A DNA stretch of 64,000 nt from Streptomyces sp. Ru72 (lineage in GTDB: Bacteria > Actinomycetota > Actinomycetes > Streptomycetales > Streptomycetaceae), in assembly GCF_002920635.1 (NCBI RefSeq), contig NZ_PQSR01000015.1, positions 1 to 64,000 on the forward strand. Direction: 5' to 3'. The position numbers were made by a program, and so were the translations under genes. Shown piece after piece: positions 26,331-35,530 of the stretch (positions are counted from its first letter, which is position 1; the number at the start of each line of letters is the position of its first letter). The notes under the pieces are model-generated. The model saw only the letters and a program-made list of their open reading frames with translations. It was not told the origin of the DNA and did not search any database.

Positions 26331-27017
26331 CTACTCCGGGAGGCCGGGCCGCCGGGCGGTGCCCAGCACGCAGTACGAGGTGGGCAGGGCCGGCCCTCTC
26401 TCCGGCATCAGCAGCCGCCGGTACGGGCCCAGTTCGAACCCGGCGGCGCGCAGGGCCGCCACCGGGTCCCGGGAGAGGTGGCAGCCGCCGCTGAGCGGCG
26501 GCCACACCGTGCGGTCCAGAGCGCGCTGGGCGTACCGCATCACGGGCCCGCCGCCCGCTCCGTGCTCGTAGAACCGCACGGTACCGCCGGGCCGCAGCAC
26601 CCTGCGCACCTCGCCGAGGGCCCGGGACACGTCCCGTACGCTGCACAGCACCAACGACAGGACCGCCGCGTCGAAGGCCTCGCTCTTGACCGGCAGCGCC
26701 TCGGCCGCGCCCGGCACCACGTCCACCGGGACGTCGGCACGCAGGGCGGCCTCCACCGCCCTGTGCCGCAGCAGCCGCTCGGGTTCGATCGCGACGACCT
26801 CGGAGACGGTGCCGGGGTAGTGGGCGAAGTTCAGGCCGTTGCCGGCGCCGATCTCGATGACCCGGCCGGAGAGCCCGGCCAGCAGCCGGTCCCGTACGGC
26901 TCCCATCCCGAGGCGCGTCTCAGCGGCGACGCTGAGCCGGGCGTAGGAGCGGGCGAAGATCGGATGGCGCACGGAGTCCCGCGGCACCGCGCGGGAGCGG
27001 ACGGACCGCAACGGCAT
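26331..27017 (-). CDS. Class I SAM-dependent methyltransferase
   Basis: The 228-residue product has motif I VIEIGAGNGLNFAHY, the acidic residue of motif II in VAIEPERLL, and FDAAVLSLVLCSV plus LRPGGTVRFYEHGAGGG, typical Methyltransf_11. C-terminal YCVLGTARRPG is as in small-molecule methyltransferases of Streptomyces. ATG 27017 has GGGAGG seven bases upstream. The substrate is unknown. It converges on the Fic gene with three bases between. Confidence 0.88.
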   Translation of the reverse strand: MPLRSVRSRAVPRDSVRHPIFARSYARLSVAAETRLGMGAVRDRLLAGLSGRVIEIGAGNGLNFAHYPGTVSEVVAIEPERLLRHRAVEAALRADVPVDVVPGAAEALPVKSEAFDAAVLSLVLCSVRDVSRALGEVRRVLRPGGTVRFYEHGAGGGPVMRYAQRALDRTVWPPLSGGCHLSRDPVAALRAAGFELGPYRRLLMPERGPALPTSYCVLGTARRPGLPE

Positions 27018-27176
27018 GGAGCACCTCCCGGACAGGACGGGCGTCAACCGCATTCTGCCCCGCCCACGTCCCACGCATCCGCGCCGCGCGGACCCTCGTG
27101 CATGCCGGCCGGTCAGGGACCGACGCCGACGCGGGCCTCCCCTCGCCCCGCGGACCCGAGGCGGCCCGCCGGCTGC

Positions 27177-27893
27177 CTACGGCGCGAACCTCGACGCGAA
27201 GCTCCCGGCGTCCCACGTCCCGCCCAGTCGTGGCGCCAGCCAGCCGGCGGCCTCGGCCCGGAAGGCGGCGGGTGCCCGGGACCCTGCCCCCGCGGGCAGC
27301 GCGCCGAGCAGCGGGACTTCGGTCACCGTCGGAAGGTCGGCCAGGTTGCAGCGGGAGGCGAGGTCCGGGGACTTCGGCCAGCTGCCGATGACGACGCCCG
27401 CGGGCTCCAGCTGCCGGCGCCGCAGTTCACGTACCGTCAGCTCTGCCGAGTTCAGCGTGCCGAGGCCCGCCGGTGCCACCACCAGCAGTGGCGCTCCCAG
27501 CAGACGCGCCGCGTCCGCCAGGGTGCCGCCCTCGTCGTCGAACCGTACGAGCAGCCCGCCTGCCCCCTCCACGAGGACCAGATCGTGCTCGACTGCCAGT
27601 TTCGCGGCGGCCTCCGCCACCTCGTGCGGCCGCACGGGCGCCGTACCGGCCCGCCGGGCGGCCGTCGCGGGCGCCAACGGCTCGGGGTAACGGGCGAGTT
27701 CACGCGTCGTCACGGCCCCCGCGAGCCGGGCCACCTCGTCGGCGTCCCCGCGTTCGTCCGGCCGTACCCCCGTCTGCGCGGGCTTGAGCACCGCCACGGA
27801 CCGCCCGGCGGCGACGGCCACCGCGGCGACGGCGGCCGTCGTGACCGTCTTGCCGATCTCCGTGCCGGTCCCCGTGATCACCAGTACCGTCAT
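27177..27893 (-). CDS. bioD: Dethiobiotin synthetase
   Basis: BioD forms the ureido ring of dethiobiotin from DAPA, CO2 and ATP. The 238-residue product shows the P-loop variant VITGTGTEIGKTVTTAA at its N-terminus, KPAQTG near 40, and VEGAGGLLVRFDDEG around 115. It follows bioA with only a one-base gap, last in a bioB-bioA-bioD operon. Confidence 0.95.
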   Translation of the reverse strand: MTVLVITGTGTEIGKTVTTAAVAAVAVAAGRSVAVLKPAQTGVRPDERGDADEVARLAGAVTTRELARYPEPLAPATAARRAGTAPVRPHEVAEAAAKLAVEHDLVLVEGAGGLLVRFDDEGGTLADAARLLGAPLLVVAPAGLGTLNSAELTVRELRRRQLEPAGVVIGSWPKSPDLASRCNLADLPTVTEVPLLGALPAGAGSRAPAAFRAEAAGWLAPRLGGTWDAGSFASRFAP

Positions 27894-27894
27894 G

Positions 27895-29175
27895 TCACCC
27901 TTCCCGTGCCGCCGCGCACACCGCGCGCGCGATCCGTGCCACGTCCGCGTCCCCGGTCACATACGGCGGCATCGTGTAGACGAGGTCCCGGAACGGCCGC
28001 AGCCACACGCCCTCGCGTACCGCGGCGCGGGTCGCCGCCGCCATGTCCACCTCGTGGTCGAGCTGCACGACCCCGATGGCGCCGAGCACCCGCACCTCCC
28101 GCACCCCCGGCAGGCCCGCCGCCTCGGCGAGTCCCTCCCTGAGGCCCGTCTCGATCCGCTTGACCTCCGACAGCCAGTCCTGGCCGAGCAGCAGGTCCAC
28201 CGAGGCGCACGCCACGGCGGCCGCCAGCGGGTTGCCCATGAACGTGGGCCCGTGCGCGAGCACCGGTACCTCGCCCCGCGAGATCCCCTCGGCCACCCGA
28301 GGCGTGCACAGCGTCGCCGCCATCGTCAGGTAACCGCCGGTCAGCGCCTTGCCCACGCACATCACGTCCGGTGTCACCGCCGCGTGCTCCGCCGCGAACA
28401 GGGCGCCCGTACGCCCGAACCCGGTGGCGATCTCGTCGAACACCAGCAGGACGTCGTGCGCGTCGCACACCTCCCGCAGCACCCGCAGATACGCGGGGGA
28501 GTGGAACCGCATCCCGCCCGCTCCCTGCACCACCGGCTCCACGACCACCGCGGCCAGCTCGTCCGCGTGCCGTTCCACCAGGGCGCGCAGATGCTCCGCG
28601 TACGCCTCCTCGTACTCCGCCGGCGGCGCGTCGGCGAACACCTGCCGGGGCAGCACGCCCTGCCACAGCTCGTGCATCCCGCCGTCGGGGTCGCACACGG
28701 ACATCGGCTGCCAGGTGTCGCCGTGGTAGCCGCCGCGCCAGGTCATCAGGCGCCGCTTCTCCGGACGGCCGAGCGAGCGCCAGTACTGCAGGCACATCTT
28801 CACCGCGACCTCGACCGACACCGACCCGGAGTCCGCGAGGAACACATGTTCCAGGCCCTCGGGTGCGATGTCGACCAGGAGCTTCGCCAGCCGGACGGCG
28901 GGCTCGTGGGTGAGCCCGCCGAACATCACGTGGCTCATCCGCGCCAGCTGCTCGCGCGCGGCCTCGTTGAGCACCGGGTGGTTGTAGCCGTGGATCGCCG
29001 ACCACCAGGACGACATCCCGTCGACCAGCTCTCCCGAGCCGTCCGCGAGCCGCAGCCGCACCCCGCTCGCCGACTCCACGACGAGCGGCTCCTGCCGCCC
29101 CGGCATGGGACCGTACGGATGCCAGACGTGCTGCCGGTCCAGCGCCAGCAGCACGTCCACGGGCAGGTCAGGCAT
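27895..29175 (-). CDS. bioA: Adenosylmethionine-8-amino-7-oxononanoate aminotransferase
   Basis: BioA converts KAPA to DAPA using SAM as amino donor. The 426-residue PLP enzyme has HVWHPYGPM near the start, [42 protein letters not shown] (the PLP-binding Asp) and [16 protein letters not shown] (the Schiff-base Lys). ATG 29175 overlaps the end of bioB by eight bases (ATGCCTGA), so translation is coupled. Confidence 0.95.
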   Translation of the reverse strand: MPDLPVDVLLALDRQHVWHPYGPMPGRQEPLVVESASGVRLRLADGSGELVDGMSSWWSAIHGYNHPVLNEAAREQLARMSHVMFGGLTHEPAVRLAKLLVDIAPEGLEHVFLADSGSVSVEVAVKMCLQYWRSLGRPEKRRLMTWRGGYHGDTWQPMSVCDPDGGMHELWQGVLPRQVFADAPPAEYEEAYAEHLRALVERHADELAAVVVEPVVQGAGGMRFHSPAYLRVLREVCDAHDVLLVFDEIATGFGRTGALFAAEHAAVTPDVMCVGKALTGGYLTMAATLCTPRVAEGISRGEVPVLAHGPTFMGNPLAAAVACASVDLLLGQDWLSEVKRIETGLREGLAEAAGLPGVREVRVLGAIGVVQLDHEVDMAAATRAAVREGVWLRPFRDLVYTMPPYVTGDADVARIARAVCAAAREG

Positions 29176-30382
29176 TGGGCGCGAGATCCGTTCCGGCACC
29201 GCGACGGCGTACGGCGACCAGGTCCGTACGGGGCTCGTCGACGGACGGCACCGCGGCGGAACCACACACACCGCCACCCTCGTGGGACCTGCACCCGGCG
29301 CCCTCGTGGGACCCGCACCCGGCGCCCTCGTGGGACGCGCACCCGGCGCCCTCGTGCGAGCCGCATCCGCCCGTCGCGGCCCGGTGCCCGGGCAGGGTCA
29401 CCTGGTCCGTGCCCTCCACCTCGAACCCGGCGTCCGCGATCATCTCCAGGTCCGCCTTGCCCGCCTGGCCCTCGCTGGTGAGGTAGTCGCCCAGGAAGAT
29501 GGAGTTGGCCAGATGCAGGGCGAGCGGCTGCAGCGTACGGAGGTGGACCTCGCGGCCACCCGCGATGCGCACCTCGACGTCCGGGCACACGAACCGCACC
29601 ATCGCCAGGATCCGCAGACACCGCTGCGGCGTCAGGTTCCACTCCTTCGCGAGCGGGGTGCCCTCGAACGGGATCAGGAAGTTCACCGGAACGGAGTCCG
29701 GGTCCAGCGCACGCAGCGCGAAGACCACGTCGACCAGGTCCTCGTCGCTCTCGCCCATGCCCGCGATGAGACCGGAACAGGCCGACAGGCCGGCGGCGTG
29801 CGCCTTCTGCACCGTGTCCACCCGGTCGGCGTAGGTGTGCGTGGTGGTGATGTCCCCGTACGTCGCCTCGGAGGTGTTCAGGTTGTGGTTGTAGGCGTCG
29901 GCGCCCGCCGCGCGCAGCCGCTCGGCCTGACCGTCGGAGAGCAGGCCGAGGCAGGCGCACACCTCGACGCCCTCGTTCTGCTCCTTGATCGTCTTGATGG
30001 TGTCGGAGACCCGCTCCACGTCCCGGTCGGTGGGCCCGCGACCGCTGGCGACCAGGCACACCCGCTTGGCGCCGCCCGCGACACCGGCCGCGGCGGCCTG
30101 GGAGGCCTCGTCCGGCTTCAGCCAGGTGTACTTGAGGATGTCCGCCTTCGAGCCGAGCCGCTGGGAGCAATAGGAGCAGTCCTCGGGGCACAGGCCGGAC
30201 TTGAGGTTGACGAGATAGTTGAGTTTCACCCGTCGGCCGAACCAGTGGCGGCGCACCTTGCCGGCCGCGGCCACCACATCGAGCACGTCGTCGTCGGAAG
30301 TGGCGAGAACGGCGAGAGCCTCCTCGCGGGTCGGCGTCTCGCGCCGCAACCCCTTGTCCACCAGCGTGTTCAGCAGGTCCAT
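29168..30382 (-). CDS. bioB: Biotin synthase with Cys/His-rich C-terminal repeats
   Basis: BioB inserts sulfur into dethiobiotin by radical SAM chemistry. [10 protein letters not shown] carries the three 4Fe-4S cysteines, CLVASGRGP and YNHNLNTSE follow, and the fold ends near residue 335 ([13 protein letters not shown]). The 404-residue protein is about 60 longer than usual. The extra tail contains four copies of an eight-residue repeat, GAGC(G/A/R)SHE. ATG 30382 is the family start; the longer open frame upstream is not coding-like. Confidence 0.95.
   Translation of the reverse strand: MDLLNTLVDKGLRRETPTREEALAVLATSDDDVLDVVAAAGKVRRHWFGRRVKLNYLVNLKSGLCPEDCSYCSQRLGSKADILKYTWLKPDEASQAAAAGVAGGAKRVCLVASGRGPTDRDVERVSDTIKTIKEQNEGVEVCACLGLLSDGQAERLRAAGADAYNHNLNTSEATYGDITTTHTYADRVDTVQKAHAAGLSACSGLIAGMGESDEDLVDVVFALRALDPDSVPVNFLIPFEGTPLAKEWNLTPQRCLRILAMVRFVCPDVEVRIAGGREVHLRTLQPLALHLANSIFLGDYLTSEGQAGKADLEMIADAGFEVEGTDQVTLPGHRAATGGCGSHEGAGCASHEGAGCGSHEGAGCRSHEGGGVCGSAAVPSVDEPRTDLVAVRRRGAGTDLAPNA
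29280..29376 (-). repeat. 24-bp tandem repeats in the bioB 3' end
   Basis: About four copies of a 24-bp unit (plus strand GCGCCCTCGTGGGACCCGCA then CCCG) encode SHEGAGC-type octapeptides. Copies differ by one to three bases, so the array is young or being homogenised, and changes in copy number would keep the frame. Confidence 0.85.
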
Positions 30383-30528
30383 GAGAGCCGATCCTGTCCT
30401 ACGGGACCGCCTCGGGCCAAGGAGAGTTTGCACAACAGAGACGGTTCGACGTGTGGGTATTGCCACATCCTGGGCGGCCGCTCGCCCCGCTAGGGTCTGT
30501 GCACTGCCTACAAAACCGTGGAGGAGCC
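30383..30528. promoter_or_regulatory. Divergent bioB/bioF promoter region
   Basis: The two biotin transcripts start back to back here. A small inverted repeat, TGTGG and CCACA around GTATTG (30452-30467), is the only operator-like element I see. No BirA- or BioQ-type site is recognisable, and a biotin repressor is not adjacent. Confidence 0.3.
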
Positions 30529-31656
30529 ATGGCGTTCGGCTGGATCGACGAGCAGGCACAGGCACGCCGCCGGGCCGGACTGGTCCGCACCCTGCGTCCC
30601 CGCGCCGCCGACTCCCCGCTCCTCGACCTCGCGAGCAACGACTACCTGGGCCTCGCCCGTCACCCGGAGGTCGTCGAGGGCGCCGCGCGGGCGGCCCGGC
30701 GGTGGGGCGGCGGTTCGACCGGCTCGCGGCTCGTCACCGGCACCACCGAGCTGCACGGCGAGCTGGAACGCGAACTGGCCGAGTTCTGCGGCTTCGAGGC
30801 GGCTCTCGTCTTCTCCTCCGGGTACGCGGCCAACCTCGCCGCCGTCACCGCGCTCGCCCCGCACGGCTCCCTGATCGTCTCGGACGCGGGCAACCACGCC
30901 TCGCTCATCGACGGCTGCCGGCTGGCGCGCGGCACCACCCAGGTCGTCGCGCACGCCGACCCCGACGCCGTGCGCAAGGCGCTCGGCACCCGTGAAGGCC
31001 CTGCGGTCGCGGTGTCCGACACGGTCTTCTCGGTGGACGGCGACGCGGCACCGCTGGCCGAACTGGCCTTTGCCTGCCGCGCTCACGGCGCCGGGCTGGT
31101 CGTCGACGACGCGCACGGGCTCGGCGTCCTCGGGTCCGGGGGCCGGGGCGCCCCGCACGCGGCCGGGCTCGCGGGCGCGCCGGACGTGGTGGCGACGGTC
31201 ACGCTGTCGAAGTCGCTGGGCAGCCAGGGCGGCGCCGTCCTCGGACCGGCACATGTGATCGACCATCTGGTCAACGCGGCCCGGACGTTCATCTTCGACA
31301 CCGGGCTCGCCCCGGCCGCGGCGGGCGCGGCACTCGCGGCGCTGCGTCTGCTGCGCCGCGAGCCGGAGCGCGCCGAGCGGGCCCGCACGGTGGCGGCGGC
31401 CCTGCACGCCCGTCTCACGGCCGAGGGCCATGAGACGGTGCGTCCGGACGCCGCCGTGGTCTCCGTGCGGGCTCCCTCCCCGGAGCAGGCCGTACGGTGG
31501 GCGGCCGACTGCCGGGCTGCCGGGGTCGTCGTCGGCTGCTTCCGCCCGCCGTCCGTGCCGGACGGCATCTCACGGCTGCGGCTCACCGCCCGTGCGGATC
31601 TCTCCGACGGGCAGGTCGAGCACGCCGTACGGGTGATCGGCGAGACGCGACCGTGA
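30529..31656 (+). CDS. bioF: 8-amino-7-oxononanoate synthase
   Basis: BioF condenses pimeloyl-thioester and alanine to KAPA. The 375-residue PLP enzyme has [47 protein letters not shown], the Asp-His pair [12 protein letters not shown] and the Lys region [20 protein letters not shown] precedes ATG 30529. It is transcribed away from bioBAD, which together give every step after pimeloyl-ACP. Confidence 0.95.
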   Translation: MAFGWIDEQAQARRRAGLVRTLRPRAADSPLLDLASNDYLGLARHPEVVEGAARAARRWGGGSTGSRLVTGTTELHGELERELAEFCGFEAALVFSSGYAANLAAVTALAPHGSLIVSDAGNHASLIDGCRLARGTTQVVAHADPDAVRKALGTREGPAVAVSDTVFSVDGDAAPLAELAFACRAHGAGLVVDDAHGLGVLGSGGRGAPHAAGLAGAPDVVATVTLSKSLGSQGGAVLGPAHVIDHLVNAARTFIFDTGLAPAAAGAALAALRLLRREPERAERARTVAAALHARLTAEGHETVRPDAAVVSVRAPSPEQAVRWAADCRAAGVVVGCFRPPSVPDGISRLRLTARADLSDGQVEHAVRVIGETRP

Positions 31657-31806
31657 GTCGGCGAGACGGCCGTGCATCGCGCGTCACGGGGGCTGATCCG
31701 TACGCCGTCGTACGGAGGCGGTCCCACGGAAGTGCCCTTGGCGCAGCGACCCGGAATGTGGCGCGAAATCGGCTCGCTCACCGCCGATTTCCGCCGACGG
31801 ACGTGG

Positions 31807-32025
31807 TCAGTTCAGCCCTTTCAGGAACTCCTTCCACGCTTCGGGGCTGAACGTCAGGGCCGGTCCGGTCACCTTCTTGGAGTCGCGCACGGCCACCCGC
31901 CCGGCCCAGGGACCGGTGCCCGGACGGGCGGTCTCGACGCAGTTGTTCATTCCCGTACTACGGCTGCTGCGCAACCACCGCACACCGTCGAGACAGGTGC
32001 TGGAAGGGATGTGGGGGGCTGACAT
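31807..32025 (-). CDS. DUF397 protein
   Basis: A 72-residue DUF397 protein, with the pattern WLRSSRSTGMNNCVETA, VAVRDSKKVTGPALTF and AWKEFLKGL. Such small proteins are almost always encoded beside a WhiJ-like DUF5753 regulator and are thought to modulate it. It follows that regulator by nine bases, so they form an operon. Confidence 0.92.
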   Translation of the reverse strand: MSAPHIPSSTCLDGVRWLRSSRSTGMNNCVETARPGTGPWAGRVAVRDSKKVTGPALTFSPEAWKEFLKGLN

Positions 32026-32034
32026 GGTGCCTCC

Positions 32035-32895
32035 TTACGCGTCGCCGGCCAACGCGGCGATGTAATCCAACGATTCCTCGGGCGAAAGGGCGTGGATCTG
32101 AAGGGACGTGAAGGCCTCGCTGTAGGCCTGGAGGTCTTCTTTCCGCTCGAGATAGAGGCTACTCGTCAAGTGGTCGAGAACGACTACATCCAGATCGGAT
32201 CTGCTCGGAAATGAGAAGATAACGAAAGGCCCGGTGATGCCGATGTGGGCTCCGGCGGTGAACGGCAGGACCTGAAGCCGTACTTGGGGCAGCCGGGCCG
32301 CCTCCAGCAGACGCCTTAGCTGCCGCGCCATGACCGCCGGTCCGCCGATCTCCCGACGCAGCACCGCCTCGTCCAGGACCGCGCTCAGTTCCAGCGGCGG
32401 ATCCGCGCGCAGCACCTCCTGGCGGGCCAGCCGCACCTCCACCAGGGCGTCCAGCTTGGCGTCCTCCAGCGTGCCGACGGCGGCCCGGGTCACGGCCCGT
32501 GCGTACTCGGGCGTCTGCAGCAGGCCCGGCACCACGGAGGTCTCCAGGGTGCGCATGCCGCTCGCCTGGGACTCCAGGCTGATGAAGTCCCGGTAGGTCG
32601 GCGGCAGCACCCCGCGGTAGGCGTGCCACCAGTTCTGCCGGCCACCGCCGTCCTCGGAGCCCGCCAGCACCAGCAGCAGGTCCCGCAACTCGGGATCCTG
32701 GACGCCGTACGCGTCCAGGAGCAGTCGTACGTCAGCCGGCTTGACCCCGCTGGAGCCCGTCTCGATCCGGCTCACCTTGGACTGGTGCCAGCCGACGAGG
32801 CCGGCCGCCTCCCCGCTCGTGAGCCCCGCCCGGGCGCGCAGGGCGCGTAATTCGGCGCCGAGCTTGCGGCGGCGCACCGCTGGTCCGTACTGCAT
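32035..32895 (-). CDS. WhiJ-like XRE/DUF5753 regulator
   Basis: The 286-residue protein has an N-terminal XRE helix-turn-helix (LGAELRALRARAGLTSGEAA, then GLVGWHQSKVSRIETG) and a DUF5753 domain from about residue 95 (LETSVVPGLLQTPEYARAV, LSAVLDEAVLRREIGG, LDVVVLDHLTSSLYLE). Relatives such as WhiJ and the abaA locus genes influence antibiotic production and development in Streptomyces. ATG 32895 has GGAAGGAG upstream. It forms a triad with DUF397 and the divergent ATPase gene. Confidence 0.92.
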   Translation of the reverse strand: MQYGPAVRRRKLGAELRALRARAGLTSGEAAGLVGWHQSKVSRIETGSSGVKPADVRLLLDAYGVQDPELRDLLLVLAGSEDGGGRQNWWHAYRGVLPPTYRDFISLESQASGMRTLETSVVPGLLQTPEYARAVTRAAVGTLEDAKLDALVEVRLARQEVLRADPPLELSAVLDEAVLRREIGGPAVMARQLRRLLEAARLPQVRLQVLPFTAGAHIGITGPFVIFSFPSRSDLDVVVLDHLTSSLYLERKEDLQAYSEAFTSLQIHALSPEESLDYIAALAGDA

Positions 32896-33005
32896 GGCCG
32901 ACTCCTTCCGCACGGCGCGCGGTCTCCACGCGAGACGGTAGAGGATGAGCCCGAGCGCACCCCAAACTCGCTCGGTCGTCGCAGAGTTCACCGCTTCGAG
33001 CGACA

Positions 33006-33020
33006 GATATATGCATATCT
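33006..33020. promoter_or_regulatory. AT-rich palindrome in the regulator/ATPase divergent gap
   Basis: ATATGCATAT (33009-33018) is a perfect palindrome inside GATATATGCATATC. It is remarkable for its AT content in this very GC-rich DNA and lies 110 bp from the regulator start and 130 bp from the ATPase start. It is a natural candidate operator for the WhiJ-like regulator. Confidence 0.45.
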
Positions 33021-33146
33021 CGGGGGATCGGGCCCGACAGGGCCCAGGTGGTGGCAGGCTGGCGCGCAGCACCAAGTCCGGGACCGTTTCTCGAACCAAC
33101 CGCTCCGTGTCGGACTCCGGTCCCGTGGGAAAGGGACGACGTCGCC

Positions 33147-33608
33147 ATGGCAGACCACCAGGAAGCATCCGTCACTCTGCCGAGCGATCCCGCCTCGGTC
33201 TCCGCCGCCCGAAAATACGTCTCGAGCGTCCTCGTCGAATGGGGGATGCCCGGCGACGCCGAAGTCGCCGACACCGTCCGCCTGATCGTGTCCGAACTCG
33301 CCACCAACGCCGTGCAGCACACCCTCGGGCAGTCGCCCACGTTCACGGTCGACATCGCGCTCGAACGGGACGAGTTACTGCGCATCGGGGTCACCGACAG
33401 CCACCCGCGCTTCCCCAAGCGCCTGCCGGCGGCCGTGCAGCAGGACAACGGCCGGGGCATGGTGATCATCCGGTGGCTGACCGCCGAGTGCGGCGGGAAG
33501 CTCAGCGTGCGGCCCACGCGCGAGGGCGGCAAGACCGTCGCGATCGAGCTGCCGTGGACGAAGCCGATGCAGCCGGTCGCGGCATCACCGGGACCGGGAG
33601 AAGCGTGA
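33147..33608 (+). CDS. HATPase_c anti-sigma-factor-type ATP-binding protein
   Basis: A 153-residue SpoIIAB/RsbW-like kinase fold: VRLIVSELATNAVQHT carries the N-box (E..xNAxxH), VTDSHPRFP the G1 region, and NGRGMVIIRWL the G2 box. Stand-alone proteins of this kind accompany WhiJ-like and DUF397 genes in Streptomyces and may bind sigma or anti-anti-sigma factors. ATG 33147 is chosen as the start of the conserved region; GGGAAAGGG lies further upstream than ideal. Confidence 0.88.
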   Translation: MADHQEASVTLPSDPASVSAARKYVSSVLVEWGMPGDAEVADTVRLIVSELATNAVQHTLGQSPTFTVDIALERDELLRIGVTDSHPRFPKRLPAAVQQDNGRGMVIIRWLTAECGGKLSVRPTREGGKTVAIELPWTKPMQPVAASPGPGEA

Positions 33609-33661
33609 ACGGTGCTCGCGCCGGGGCGCCGCCGTGCGTACCGCGGCCGAGGCCCCGGCGG

Positions 33662-34207
33662 TCACCGGGGCCTCTCGGGCGGCTCTCGGCCCGCCGAGTC
33701 CTCCGATTGCTTGCGAGCACGTTTCCGTACGACGACCGTGCGCCGTACCACCCAGGGCAGGACCCGCCACAGCCCCACGCACACCAGCAGCGTTCCCGCG
33801 CCGGCCGCGATCCCGGCGACGCGGCCGAGGGAGACGTCCACCACCAGCAGGACCGATCCGGTGAACGCCAGCATCAGCACGCCCATCCCGATCGTGGCCA
33901 GACGGGAGGAGACCTTCACGATGACGGGCTTGGCGTTCTGCTGGAACAGTGACCGGTGCAGTGCGGCGGGCGCCGTGAACAGGGCCGCGGCCAGCATGGC
34001 GAGCAGGAGCGTCGTCACATAGGTGGCGCGCTGGACGGTGTCCAGGGTCGGGAAGCGCTGGGTGAAGGCCAGGGTCAGCAGGAACGCGAACAGGATCTGC
34101 ACCCCCGTCTGGGTGACACGCAGCTCCTGCAGCAGCTCGGCGAAGTTGCGGTCGGCACGCTCCAGGGGGGTCTCGCGTCGTGCCTGCTCGGGAGGTCGCT
34201 CGGCCAT
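33662..34207 (-). CDS. DUF6328 membrane protein
   Basis: A 181-residue protein with a basic/acidic N-terminus (RETPLERADRNFAELLQELR) and four hydrophobic helices (VQILFAFLLTLAFT; YVTTLLLAMLAAALFTAPAA; TIGMGVLMLAFTGSVLLVV; AAGAGTLLVCVGLW). It matches the DUF6328 family, common in actinomycetes, of unknown function. The C-terminus is basic and cytoplasmic. The ATG at 34207 has no strong ribosome site. Confidence 0.8.
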   Translation of the reverse strand: MAERPPEQARRETPLERADRNFAELLQELRVTQTGVQILFAFLLTLAFTQRFPTLDTVQRATYVTTLLLAMLAAALFTAPAALHRSLFQQNAKPVIVKVSSRLATIGMGVLMLAFTGSVLLVVDVSLGRVAGIAAGAGTLLVCVGLWRVLPWVVRRTVVVRKRARKQSEDSAGREPPERPR

Positions 34208-34542
34208 GGTCAACGAGTATCCGCTTCGCCCCTCCTCACGCCCGCCCCGGTGCGTCCGTCCTCCCACGGGCGTGTGAGGACGGAGGCACCGGGGCGGACG
34301 CTCCTGGGGGGACGGGAGCGCGGCCCGCGATCCGGGCGCGCGACACACCCACGCCGGTTCCGCCGCGTCTGTGCGGGGTTCCGGCGCGCTGTGCGCCGGG
34401 TGCGCCACGTGCGCCACCTGCGCCCCGTGCGCCACCTGCGCCCAGTGGACCCAGCGCGCCCTCTGGGCTCCTGGTGATTCACGGGCCTGGAGGCGCGTCG
34501 GGGGTGACGGCAGACAACCGCCGTCACCCCGCCGGTACGGCC
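34208..34542. other. Intergenic region with a 9-bp periodic repeat
   Basis: No gene is supported. Six units of a nine-base repeat (GTGCGCCAC and variants such as CTGCGCCCC) fill 34391-34444. The region is open on the minus strand in frame with the DUF6328 gene, but the composition is repetitive rather than protein-like. Confidence 0.5.
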
Positions 34543-35016
34543 TCAGCGGACGCGGCCGTACCAGACGCTCTTCGTCCAGATCTTCTCCAGCCTGACGACA
34601 GCCCCGGTCTTCGGGGAGTGCCAGATCTTGCCCTTCCCGGCGTAGATGCCGACGTGGTAGACGTTCCGCCCCGAGTGGAAGAACACCAGGTCCCCGGCCT
34701 GCCGCTGGGAGGCGGAGATGTGCCGCGTCTTGTTGTACTGCGCCGCCGCCGTCCGGGGCAGGGTCTTGCCCGCCTTCTTGAACGAGTACAGCGTCAGCCC
34801 GGAGCAGTCGAAGCGACGCGGTCCCGCGGCGCCGTACTGGTAGGGGGATCCCTTCTTGGACGCCGCGACCTGCAGTGCCTTCGTCGCCGGGGTCACGGCG
34901 GACGCGTCGGAGGCGATGCCGGGCACCGCGATGCTGCCGCCGACGGCGGCGATGGTGAGGGCGGAGGCCGTTCCGGCCCGGCCCAGCAGCGACGGGACTC
35001 GATTGAGCGCAGTCAT
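34543..35016 (-). CDS. Secreted NlpC/P60 cell-wall hydrolase
   Basis: This 157-residue protein has a signal-like start (NRVPSLLGRAGTASALTIAA to AVPGIASDASA) and a compact NlpC/P60 domain: FDCSGLTLYSF with the catalytic Cys, GDLVFFHSGRNVYHVGIYAG with the catalytic His, and IWHSPKTGAVV. It should cleave peptidoglycan stem peptides (gamma-D-Glu-diamino acid bond). It lies under a c-di-AMP riboswitch, as do the major Streptomyces wall hydrolases. ATG 35016 has AAGGG upstream. Confidence 0.92.
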   Translation of the reverse strand: MTALNRVPSLLGRAGTASALTIAAVGGSIAVPGIASDASAVTPATKALQVAASKKGSPYQYGAAGPRRFDCSGLTLYSFKKAGKTLPRTAAAQYNKTRHISASQRQAGDLVFFHSGRNVYHVGIYAGKGKIWHSPKTGAVVRLEKIWTKSVWYGRVR

Positions 35017-35024
35017 GCGCAACC

Positions 35025-35170
35025 CTTCGTCAGCCGCCTGTGAAGGATGACCTGTCGGATTCGGGCTGGCGAAGTAGCCCGGCCGCTGACGCGGCTTCAC
35101 CCCAAGGACCGCCCGGATCTCTCCGGCGGCCCGCCTTGCTGGGTCCTCCACTCCTGCCGATCCACTCCTG
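35025..35170 (-). ncRNA. c-di-AMP riboswitch (ydaO-yuaA type)
   Basis: Read on the minus strand the leader contains GGACCCAGCAAGG, then CCTTGGGGTGAAGCCGCG, then CGGCCGGGCTACTTCGCCAG, and CCCGAATCCGACAGGTCA, ending close to the hydrolase start. The GGGGTGAA..CCGCG and CCCGAATCCGNCAG blocks, in this order, are the conserved core of the ydaO class. In actinomycetes it switches off cell-wall hydrolase expression when c-di-AMP is bound. Confidence 0.8.
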
Positions 35171-35530
35171 TCGACCGGTCATCCGGGCGGCGGCAGGACT
35201 CGGCGTCCGCCCGGACCGCCCCGCCGCGGTGGCGGGGGCTTGTCGTCAGGAAGGGATCTTCACCTAAAGGCGTCGGAAAATCACAATGGAATCGGGGGTT
35301 TGTGGCATTACTCACCACTCGCCCGTTCGGGTGGACAACCTTTTGTTCGAAGGGAGTTGTGAGGGCGGACGAGGCCGGGACCTGCACCGGAGCAGATCAT
35401 TCCGCCCTCGGGCCACACACGTTGTGCGACTTCTCCGGGCTTCCTGGGGGAGCGAGAACTACCCAGGCGGCGGTACCCCGTTCGGCCCGCACGGGCAACC
35501 ACGCGCCGTCCGTCGGGGGCTCACTCTCCG
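35171..35530. other. Intergenic region upstream of the riboswitch
   Basis: No gene is supported. It contains the least GC-rich stretch nearby (35260-35370), which on the minus strand would be the promoter of the riboswitch transcript. I cannot assign a -35/-10 pair with confidence. Confidence 0.4.

Noticed and set aside
29280..29376. Possible CRISPR or regulatory repeat array
   Set aside because: Units are contiguous 24-mers without spacers and encode octapeptides in the bioB frame.
34208..34435. N-terminal extension of the DUF6328 protein through the 9-bp repeats
   Set aside because: The extension is a low-complexity His/Ala repeat not seen in the family; the ATG at 34207 gives a normal-length protein.
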